49,488 nt of DNA from an uncultured Clostridia bacterium (GTDB lineage Bacteria; Bacillota; Clostridia; Lachnospirales; Lachnospiraceae): assembly GCA_945915235.1 (NCBI GenBank), contig CAMEEX010000004.1:1-49488 (forward strand), in the 5' to 3' direction. The position numbers and the translations under genes are program-made. The first letter of the stretch is position 1; every line of letters starts with the position of its first letter. Shown here one piece after another: positions 38,239 to 45,631 of the stretch. The notes below the pieces were generated by a model. The model was given only the letters and a program-made list of their open reading frames with translations, had not been told where the DNA came from and made no database searches.

Positions 38239-38634
38239 GTGAAAAAAGAGCGCAATGAATTATTGGAGTTTTTAGGAGGTCTGGCAATGCTTGTTGTCGG
38301 ACTGTATCTTTTTACCAGTAAGGCGACGGTACAGACTTCATTCTTTTCGGGGACATTGAGCCTGCACGGATTTAGTATCAACTCGGGACTGGTTATAATT
38401 CCATTTATCATAGGCATTGTATGGCTTTTTGTAAAGCCAAGCTCATTTGGTGCTAAGATAGTTACGGGAGCGGGCGTTCTTATTATCATCGTATCGGTAA
38501 TCGCGTCGACCACCATAAGACTGCCGAAGATTACGCTGTATGAATGGATATTGTATCTTGTTCTTATATTCGGTGGCGCAGGGCTGCTTGCGAGGGCTCT
38601 GTTCGGCGGTGACAAAAAGGAAGGTAAGAAGTAA
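38239..38634 (+). CDS. Hypothetical membrane protein upstream of rlmD
   Basis: A GTG at 38239 lies 10 bases after AAGGAG and gives 131 residues (MKKERNELLEFLGG...). The ORF-track ATG at 38218 has no ribosome site and the AAGGAG lies inside its frame. Four hydrophobic segments are visible: GLAMLVVGLYLF, GLVIIPFIIGIVWLF, VTGAGVLIIIVSVIA and WILYLVLIFGGAGLLARALF. The basic tail reads KKEGKK. No family is recognised. Its stop TAA overlaps the rlmD start (TAATG), so the two genes are translationally coupled. Confidence 0.65.
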   Translation: MKKERNELLEFLGGLAMLVVGLYLFTSKATVQTSFFSGTLSLHGFSINSGLVIIPFIIGIVWLFVKPSSFGAKIVTGAGVLIIIVSVIASTTIRLPKITLYEWILYLVLIFGGAGLLARALFGGDKKEGKK

Positions 38635-40019
38635 TGAAAAAAGGAGAGCACATAGAAGGAAAAGTAATTTCGGTTGCTTTTCCTAATAAGGGGAAGGTTG
38701 TGTTTGAGGACGGCACGGTGACGGTTAAGAATGTCATACCCGGACAGACGCTCGATGTCAGGATAGATAAAGTTAGAAACGGACATGCCGAAGGGACGGC
38801 GTGCGCTGTGACAGAGGAGTCGGAGCTTGTCGACGAGAGCATAAGATGCGTGCATTTCGGAAAGTGCGGCGGCTGCGTATACCAGCCGGTGCGCTATGAG
38901 GAGCAGCTAAAACTTAAGAGCGCCCAGATTGAGAAACTTCTAGAGCCTGTCGGCGGCGATTATATTTATGAAGGGATAAAGGGAAGCCCTGCCGTGGAGG
39001 AGTATCGCAATAAGATGGAATTCTCCTTCGGCGATGAGGTAAAGGACGGTCCGTTAAGCCTTGGAATGCACAAGAGAGGCAGCTTCCACGACATAGTGAC
39101 GGTCGACGGCTGCCGCATAATGGACGGAGATTTCAGAAGAATATTGGTTGAGACACTCGGTTATTTCTCGGACAGAAATATACCATTCTATAAGAAGATG
39201 CAGCATATTGGATATCTCAGGCATCTCCTTGTAAGAAAGGCGAAAAAGACCGGAGAAATCATAGTGGATATCGTGACGACATCGCAGATGGACGCGGCAC
39301 AGGAAAAAGAGCTTCTTGAGGGCTATGCGGCTCTTATAACGGGACTTGAGAAGAAGGGTGAGCTTGAGGGAAGGCTTGTCGGTGTGCTTCATACCACGAA
39401 TGACAGCCTTGCCGATGTCGTTCAAAACGACAGAACCGAAGTGCTGTACGGTCAGGATTTCTTCTATGAGGAGCTTCTTGGACTTAAGTTCAAGATAACA
39501 CCTTTTTCATTCTTCCAGACTAACTCGCTCGGAGCGGAGGTTCTGTATGATACCGTAAGAAGCTATATAGGTGATACCAAGGACAAGGTTGTGTTCGACC
39601 TGTACAGCGGAACCGGAACGATAGCGCAGCTTGCAGCGGCGGTTGCAAAGCATGTTGTAGGTGTCGAGATAGTTGAGGAGGCGGTAGAGGCAGCGGGGGA
39701 GAATGCTGCTCTTAACGGTCTTGATAACTGCGAATTCTTAGCGGGTGATGTGCTCAAGGTGATTGATGATATAGAAGAAAAACCGGATATATTGATTCTT
39801 GACCCACCGTGTGACGGAATACATCCAAAGGCACTGCCTAAGCTCATATCATACGGTGTTGACAGGATAGTATATGTATCCTGTAAGCCAACAAGCCTTG
39901 CGCGTGACATGGCGGTGTTTAACGAAAATGGATATTATATGGAAAAAGCAGTTGCAGTCGATATGTTTCCGGGAACGGCAAACACCGAGGTTGTGGCGCT
40001 TATTGCCAGAAAAGGTTAA
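38634..40019 (+). CDS. rlmD: 23S rRNA (uracil-C5)-methyltransferase, RlmD/RumA type
   Basis: The enzyme methylates C5 of uridine in 23S rRNA. Position 1939 is the classical target, and some Firmicutes enzymes of this type (RlmCD) also modify 747. The 461-residue protein has an N-terminal TRAM domain (residues about 5-60). The [4Fe-4S] cysteines follow as CVHFGKCGGC (72, 78, 81) with a fourth in VDGCRIMD. The SAM site is FDLYSGTGTIAQLAA. The catalytic motifs are LDPPCDGIHPKAL and YVSCKPTSLARD, the latter holding the nucleophile cysteine. The start overlaps the previous stop by one base. Confidence 0.93.
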   Translation: MKKGEHIEGKVISVAFPNKGKVVFEDGTVTVKNVIPGQTLDVRIDKVRNGHAEGTACAVTEESELVDESIRCVHFGKCGGCVYQPVRYEEQLKLKSAQIEKLLEPVGGDYIYEGIKGSPAVEEYRNKMEFSFGDEVKDGPLSLGMHKRGSFHDIVTVDGCRIMDGDFRRILVETLGYFSDRNIPFYKKMQHIGYLRHLLVRKAKKTGEIIVDIVTTSQMDAAQEKELLEGYAALITGLEKKGELEGRLVGVLHTTNDSLADVVQNDRTEVLYGQDFFYEELLGLKFKITPFSFFQTNSLGAEVLYDTVRSYIGDTKDKVVFDLYSGTGTIAQLAAAVAKHVVGVEIVEEAVEAAGENAALNGLDNCEFLAGDVLKVIDDIEEKPDILILDPPCDGIHPKALPKLISYGVDRIVYVSCKPTSLARDMAVFNENGYYMEKAVAVDMFPGTANTEVVALIARKG

Positions 40020-40037
40020 GAAAATAATAAAAATTGC

Positions 40038-40066
40038 TTGACATTCTGAGCATTTGAATATATTCT
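40038..40066 (+). promoter_or_regulatory. Strong promoter of oppA
   Basis: Perfect TTGACA, a 17-base spacer and TATTCT. The leader before oppA is about 150 bases. Confidence 0.8.
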
Positions 40067-40071
40067 ATTTA

Positions 40072-40083
40072 CGTTAATTAACG
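40072..40083. promoter_or_regulatory. 12-bp palindrome at the oppA transcription start (candidate operator)
   Basis: CGTTAATTAACG is a perfect palindrome that begins 6 bases after the -10, on the predicted start site. A dimeric repressor there would block oppA transcription. The regulator is unknown. Confidence 0.45.
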
Positions 40084-40222
40084 CGGAATATTTTAAATTT
40101 AATACTTACTGGTATATTGCACATAAAGGGGTGGGCTCGTCTCATTCCTTTTTCTTGAATACGGCGATAATTTAAACTGGTAAAGTACAAACGCGTTAAA
40201 ATATAACAAGGAGGAAAATTTT

Positions 40223-42769
40223 ATGAGAAAGTTTTCAAAGCGTGTTCTTGCTGTTACACTTTCAACTGCAATGGTATTTTCACTTGCAGCATGTAACAAG
40301 TCGAACAACAATCCTACTGATTCTACAACATCACAGGGTCAGACAGGTGAGTCCACTTCTGCTACAGATGGCAGCAGTGAGACAGGTAACGATGGAGTGC
40401 AGACCTATACATACAATTCCTATACGTCAGCACTTGCCAACAACTGGAATCCGCATACATGGGAGTCAAATGCGGATGATGAGGTTTTAAATAGTTATTT
40501 ATCTTCACCTTTCTGTACAATGCAGATTCTCGATTCTGAGAATGGTGTATATCAGTGGGTATATGAGATGGCAACATCCATCACTGATGTGACGAAGGAT
40601 CACAAGGATGACCTCACTAAGTACAATGTAACTCTTCCATCAGGCAAGACGGCAGATGAGACAGATGCCGGCTTCGTATTCGAAATCAAGTTAAATCCGG
40701 ATGCCAAGTGGCAGGACGGAACACCTATCACTGCTGATACATACGTTTACTCAATGCAGCAGTTACTTGATTCTTCCATGAAGAACTACAGAGCTAACCT
40801 CTACTACAGCGGTGAGTCCGCAGTTGCAGGTGGTCTTGCATACTATAATTCAGAGTCTCCGCTCTACACTGCAATGGTTCCGGCTTACGGCGATGGAGAG
40901 ACTCCTGATTACTCTTATGATTTAGACGCAGGTATCGATGCAGGATATGTATATATAAGCGACAGCGCTGATACAACCCTCGGCTATTCTGTGAGCGCTC
41001 TCTGGAATGACAATGGTTTAGGAACAGAGGACGGCTATGCAGCAATCACTGACGGTGCAGATGATTACGGCTATACTAAGATTACTGCTGATAACAAGGA
41101 TACAATCTTCGGATTCATTTCTGAGGCACTTGCAGGCGGCTTCGGTATCACAGATGAGGCTGATGTAGCTAACTACACTAAGGAAATGTTATTCGTAAAC
41201 GATGGTACATTAAGCGAGAAGGTTGACTGGGATACAGTAGGTCTTTATAAGGTTGATGATTACACAATTCGTTATGTAACTCAGACATATCAGGATCTCA
41301 ACTATTTCTTAACAAGCTGTACATCAACATGGTTAGTATATGAGCCATACTATGAGGCTGGTAAGGATACAACCGGTACATTAGTAACAACTGATTACAA
41401 CACTAAGGTTGAGAATACAATGTCCTATGGTCCATACAAGTTAGTTTCTTTACAGAATGACAAGCAGATGGTATTCGAGAAGAATGAGAACTGGTATGGT
41501 TACACAGAGGAGAACGGACGTCTTGTTTCAACAACACCTTACCTTGTAGATGGTGAGAATGTTCAGAGATATGTAACAGATAAGATCGTAATCAATGTTA
41601 TGGATGATAACTCTGCTAAGCAGGCATTCTTAAAGGGTGAGGTTGATGTATGGAGCCCAAGCTCAGACGATCTTTCAACATACTCAACATCAGAGCAGTT
41701 ATACAAGGTTGATGAGACATACACAATGTCCTTCTTCTTCAACACAAACCTTGAGAAGCTTCAGGAGATGGATCGTTCAAAGGGTAACACTAACTCAGTT
41801 GTTCTCTCTAACGTCAACTTCCGTAAGGCTATGTCATTAGGTATTGACCGTACAGAGTGGGTAACAGCTACACCTGGTTACAAGCCGGCTTATGCTATAC
41901 TTAACAACTTATATTTCTATGATGTATACAATGATCCAACATCTTCATACCGTAACTCCGATGAGGCTATGCAGGCAATCTGCAACCTTTACGAGGTATC
42001 TTATGGCGATGGAACACCTTATGCAACTTTACAGGATGCATATAAGTCAATCAACGGTTACAACTTAACAGAGGCTAAGGAGCTTATGAAGACAGCTTGT
42101 GATGAGCTTGTTGAAGCAGGTCTCTACACAGCAGGCGAGGATATCGTTATCCGTATCGGTTACAAGAAGGGTGCTCTTGACTCTGCTGATAACAAGCAGG
42201 TTGAGCTCTTCAACAAGTACATCAATGCCGCTGCTGAGGGTTCAGGATTTGGCAAGATCACATTAGTAGCAGTTGATAACATCAGCGATCGTTACGTCGA
42301 TACAGCTAAGGGTGAGTACGCTATCGGCTATGGTGCTTGGGGCGGTGCTGCATTCTATCCATTCAGAAACTTCCAGGTATACTGCGATCCTGATCAGTAT
42401 TCAGTTCAGGAGATCGGCTGCTGGGATCCTACTACAGAGGAGTTAACACTCGATGTAAATGGTGAGGAAGTTACAATGACATGGCAGGCATGGTCAGGTT
42501 CCATGATCGGTTCAGGCGTATACTCAGAGGCTGATTTCTCAACAAAGCTCAGCATCACAGCTCAGTTAGAGGAGAACTTCTTAAAGAAGTACTACAGAAT
42601 TCCTCTTGCAGGAACAACAGCTTGTACAATGCTCTCATATAAGTGCTCATACTACACAGAGGACTACAACATCATGTATGGCTTCGGTGGACTTGAGCTT
42701 ATGAAGTACAACTATTCTGATCAGGAGTGGGCTGATTATATAGCAAACAACACATTAAGCTACGAATAA
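40223..42769 (+). CDS. oppA: Oligopeptide ABC transporter substrate-binding lipoprotein (family 5), oversized
   Basis: The 848-residue lipoprotein starts MRKFSKRVLAVTLSTAMVFS and ends its signal at LAAC (Cys24), followed by a long Ser/Thr/Gly/Gln linker. The mature part has family-5 features: NNWNPHTW, FEIKLNPDAKWQDGTPITADTYVYSMQ, YGPYKLVSLQNDKQMVFEKN, NFRKAMSLGIDRTEW and late aromatic-rich segments. Usual OppA proteins have about 540-660 residues. The surplus seems to lie mostly in residues about 180-330, an Asp/Tyr/Gly-rich stretch after the WQDG motif. Codon choice is visibly rich in TTA and ACA compared with neighbours, as expected for a highly expressed gene. A GGAGG site precedes the ATG. 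Confidence 0.92.
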   Translation: MRKFSKRVLAVTLSTAMVFSLAACNKSNNNPTDSTTSQGQTGESTSATDGSSETGNDGVQTYTYNSYTSALANNWNPHTWESNADDEVLNSYLSSPFCTMQILDSENGVYQWVYEMATSITDVTKDHKDDLTKYNVTLPSGKTADETDAGFVFEIKLNPDAKWQDGTPITADTYVYSMQQLLDSSMKNYRANLYYSGESAVAGGLAYYNSESPLYTAMVPAYGDGETPDYSYDLDAGIDAGYVYISDSADTTLGYSVSALWNDNGLGTEDGYAAITDGADDYGYTKITADNKDTIFGFISEALAGGFGITDEADVANYTKEMLFVNDGTLSEKVDWDTVGLYKVDDYTIRYVTQTYQDLNYFLTSCTSTWLVYEPYYEAGKDTTGTLVTTDYNTKVENTMSYGPYKLVSLQNDKQMVFEKNENWYGYTEENGRLVSTTPYLVDGENVQRYVTDKIVINVMDDNSAKQAFLKGEVDVWSPSSDDLSTYSTSEQLYKVDETYTMSFFFNTNLEKLQEMDRSKGNTNSVVLSNVNFRKAMSLGIDRTEWVTATPGYKPAYAILNNLYFYDVYNDPTSSYRNSDEAMQAICNLYEVSYGDGTPYATLQDAYKSINGYNLTEAKELMKTACDELVEAGLYTAGEDIVIRIGYKKGALDSADNKQVELFNKYINAAAEGSGFGKITLVAVDNISDRYVDTAKGEYAIGYGAWGGAAFYPFRNFQVYCDPDQYSVQEIGCWDPTTEELTLDVNGEEVTMTWQAWSGSMIGSGVYSEADFSTKLSITAQLEENFLKKYYRIPLAGTTACTMLSYKCSYYTEDYNIMYGFGGLELMKYNYSDQEWADYIANNTLSYE

Positions 42770-42800
42770 GTCACTTTAACTAATACAGAACAAAACTCAG

Positions 42801-42833
42801 ACTGCGGAGAAGCAGAAGTTCTCCGCAGTTTTT
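42801..42833 (+). terminator. Terminator between oppA and oppB
   Basis: ACTGCGGAGAA and TTCTCCGCAGT form a perfect 11-bp stem with a 7-base loop and a TTTTT tail. It would let oppA be made in excess over the membrane and ATPase subunits. Confidence 0.9.
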
Positions 42834-42923
42834 GTTCAGTAACTATGTTTTTCTTTGTTTTGGTTTGGTTACCGCTTAGTGGAAAATTACCAATGATTAC
42901 TTAGGATAATTGCAATATATTAG

Positions 42924-42952
42924 TTGCTTTGACAGTGAAAATATATTATAAT
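42924..42952 (+). promoter_or_regulatory. Promoter of the oppBCDF operon
   Basis: TTGCTT, a 17-base spacer and TATAAT; a TTGACA starting at 42929 overlaps but is too close to the -10 to pair with it. A leader of about 85 bases follows. Confidence 0.55.
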
Positions 42953-43041
42953 TTCGTGTAGCTGAACCTAAACAAAGAAATACATTGTTTAGAACCAGTA
43001 TATAAGTTTAAGGATAAAGTAATAAAAAGGAGAAAGCTCTA

Positions 43042-44040
43042 ATGGGAAAGGCTAAAAAAACCGGCGGACGAAGAAGTGGAATGGGTAAATACGTTGTAAA
43101 ACGTATTGTATTGATGTTTTTTACATTTTTCATCATTTCCACGATTTGTTTTATGTTAGTACGATTACTTCCTAGAGAGCTGCCTACGGATAAGGTTCAG
43201 GCGGCTGCTATTCAGGAAAGATGGGAGGCACTTGGTTACAATAAACCATTGCTTGTCCAGTATGGTATATATCTGAAGAATATTTTTACCAAGTGGGACT
43301 TCGGTACGTCATGGTACATTCAGTTCAGACAGCCTGCATGGGACGTACTTACAAGCAGACTTTTACCTACCGTTCTGGTGAACCTGTATTCACTTTTACT
43401 TTCCATTCCTTTAGGAATAGGACTTGGTATATTTGCCGCTATCAAGAAGAATAAATGGCAGGATTCATTGATAAGTACACTTGTCATGGTATTTATCTCT
43501 GTACCTAGCTATGTATATGCATTTTTGGTTCAGTACTTATTTTATTTCAAGCTTGGCTGGCTTCCGCTTATGGTGTACTCCATCAACGACGCAGGCGGTT
43601 CATGGCTTACAGGCAAGATGTTCCACAGTATGATCGCACCTATTCTTGCACTTTCCTTCGGTGAGATTGCAGGCTTATGCCGATTTACAAGAGCAGAGCT
43701 TACCGAGACACTGACATCAGATTATATGCTTCTTGCGCGTACTAAGGGACTTACCCGTGGACAGGCAACTGTAAGACATGCGCTCAAGAATGCGATGGTA
43801 CCGATACTTCCTATGATTATCTCAAGCTTTATCGGAATCATGGGTGGTTCAATGATTATCGAGCAGATTTTCTCAATTCCGGGCGTTGGACAGTTGTATA
43901 TCAAGTCCATTACTCTGTTTGACTACGATGTATTTATGATGGATAGTATTTTCTATACATTTATAGGTCTTTTGGCAAACATCGTTGTAGATATAAGCTA
44001 CGGCTTTATTGATCCTAGAATAAGAATGGGGGAGAAATAG
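43042..44040 (+). CDS. oppB: Oligopeptide ABC transporter permease OppB
   Basis: The 332-residue inner-membrane protein is the normal-sized subunit of this system. It has the N-terminal helix IVLMFFTFFIISTICFMLVRLLP. The OppB motif ALGYNKPLLVQYGIYL with WDFGTSW sits in the external loop, followed by five more helices. The cytoplasmic docking loop is LARTKGLTRGQATVRHALKN near residue 235. AAAAAGGAGAAAG precedes the ATG. Its stop TAG is followed by one base and then the oppC start, so the two genes are tightly coupled. Confidence 0.94.
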   Translation: MGKAKKTGGRRSGMGKYVVKRIVLMFFTFFIISTICFMLVRLLPRELPTDKVQAAAIQERWEALGYNKPLLVQYGIYLKNIFTKWDFGTSWYIQFRQPAWDVLTSRLLPTVLVNLYSLLLSIPLGIGLGIFAAIKKNKWQDSLISTLVMVFISVPSYVYAFLVQYLFYFKLGWLPLMVYSINDAGGSWLTGKMFHSMIAPILALSFGEIAGLCRFTRAELTETLTSDYMLLARTKGLTRGQATVRHALKNAMVPILPMIISSFIGIMGGSMIIEQIFSIPGVGQLYIKSITLFDYDVFMMDSIFYTFIGLLANIVVDISYGFIDPRIRMGEK

Positions 44041-44041
44041 T

Positions 44042-45628
44042 ATGCAGGACAACAAATTAAACTATGAAAACATCCCATTGGAGAAATTCGAATTTGTTCA
44101 TGATGGTGATAGGATTTCCGATAAGAAGTTTGAGGATAAGCCTATCAGCTACTTTAAGGACGCATGGATACGTTTCCGCAAGAACCGTGCCAGCGTTATT
44201 GCGACGGTTATAATTGCACTTATCGTACTTTTCGCATTTATAACACCTCTGTTTATCAGAAATTACGACTCGAGATTTATGGACGCATATTATGCAAAGA
44301 AGGGTCCAAGAAACGAGTTTTTGTCACAGTTTGGAATAGCAAATGGTTCCGTTGCGCGTAAGTTCTCGGATAAGGGTCTTATCAAGGCAGTCGCTATCGG
44401 TATGGGCGCTGAGGATCACGAGGGAAATGGCAATGTGACACTCGAGGAAGGACTCGCAAGCAAGTATCAGCCGATTATTGAAGGCTCAATAGGAGAACCT
44501 TCGATAACATACGATGCTGCAAAGAAGGAAAAGAAGGTATATGGTGCCAATATTGATACTTATCTTGAAGTCGGCTTCATGTACAGCAGTATTGAGCAGT
44601 CAGAGTACAATGATATTTTAAGATATCAGGAGGAGACGGGAATTCAGGTTTTATATCCTCTTGTTGCGGATAATGAATGGAATTTCGATGCGTTAGATGC
44701 CAACTACTGGTATAAGACGAAGAAGGGTACTCCTGTTTATATCGATAAGAATGGAAAAGCCAAGACTATCGAGTACGGAGAGGGAATGGTCTTAGAGGAC
44801 AATTATGTCCGCGATGCAGATGGCAATCCTGTTTACTTTGAGTATACCGGCGGTGGAAGCTTCGATACCGCACAGTACAAGGTAAGAGTTCTCTACTATA
44901 ATTACTATCAGTACAAGAATGGATTTACTCCGCAGTATATTCTCGGAACGGACAGCCAGGGATATGACCTCGCACTCAGACTTGCAGATGGTATCAAGCT
45001 GAGCTTGCTTGTGGCAGTATGTGTATCGGTTGTCAACTTCATAATCGGTGCCGCTTATGGTGCTATTGAGGGCTATTACGGCGGAACGGTTGATATCGTG
45101 TTAGAGCGAGTTACAGATGTATTGAGCGGTGTTCCGTTCATCATCGTTGCCACATTGTTCCAGTTACACCTTGCTTCAAAGCTCGGACCGGTTGCCTGCC
45201 TTATTTTTGCTTATGTACTCACAGGATGGATTGGTACAGCTTCAAGAGTTCGTACACAGTTCTACAGATTTAAGAATTCAGAGTATGTTATGGCGGCAAG
45301 AACACTTGGCGCGAAGGACAGAAGACTTATCTGGAAGCATATTTTCCCTAACTCATTGGGAACAATAGTTACCTCAGCGGCACTGTCAATTCCAAGTGTA
45401 ATCAATTCAGAGAGTATGTTAAGTTATTTGGGTATCGTTAAGCTCGGCACAGCTTCCACGACTTCACTCGGTAACCTTCTTGCTGAGGCACAGGGTATCT
45501 GGACTAACTACCCTCATCTTATGATATGCCCTGCTTTAGTGCTTTCGTTACTTATGATATGCTTTAACTTGTTCGGTAATGGATTAAGAGATGCATTCAA
45601 TCCATCGCTGCGTGGTGTGGAGGAATAA
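44042..45628 (+). CDS. oppC: Oligopeptide ABC transporter permease OppC with a large external insert
   Basis: The 528-residue protein is about 200 residues longer than usual OppC (about 300). The cytoplasmic head ISYFKDAWIRFRKNRASV and the first helix (50-72) are standard. After it, residues about 75-298 form a charged, Tyr/Asp/Gly-rich domain (YAKKGPRNEFLSQFG..., GNPVYFEYTGGG). The normal sequence resumes at ILGTDSQGYDLALRLADG (300) and then five helices follow. The docking loop AARTLGAKDRRLIWKHIFPN is near 418. With the topology of known OppC, the insert lies outside the cell, close to where OppA docks. The frame is open, with no sign of decay. Confidence 0.92.
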   Translation: MQDNKLNYENIPLEKFEFVHDGDRISDKKFEDKPISYFKDAWIRFRKNRASVIATVIIALIVLFAFITPLFIRNYDSRFMDAYYAKKGPRNEFLSQFGIANGSVARKFSDKGLIKAVAIGMGAEDHEGNGNVTLEEGLASKYQPIIEGSIGEPSITYDAAKKEKKVYGANIDTYLEVGFMYSSIEQSEYNDILRYQEETGIQVLYPLVADNEWNFDALDANYWYKTKKGTPVYIDKNGKAKTIEYGEGMVLEDNYVRDADGNPVYFEYTGGGSFDTAQYKVRVLYYNYYQYKNGFTPQYILGTDSQGYDLALRLADGIKLSLLVAVCVSVVNFIIGAAYGAIEGYYGGTVDIVLERVTDVLSGVPFIIVATLFQLHLASKLGPVACLIFAYVLTGWIGTASRVRTQFYRFKNSEYVMAARTLGAKDRRLIWKHIFPNSLGTIVTSAALSIPSVINSESMLSYLGIVKLGTASTTSLGNLLAEAQGIWTNYPHLMICPALVLSLLMICFNLFGNGLRDAFNPSLRGVEE

Positions 45629-45631
45629 TAT

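Noticed and set aside
38172-38855. 227-codon minus-strand ORF across the membrane-protein gene and rlmD
   Set aside because: It is antisense to two supported genes and runs through a terminator; no motif or ribosome site.
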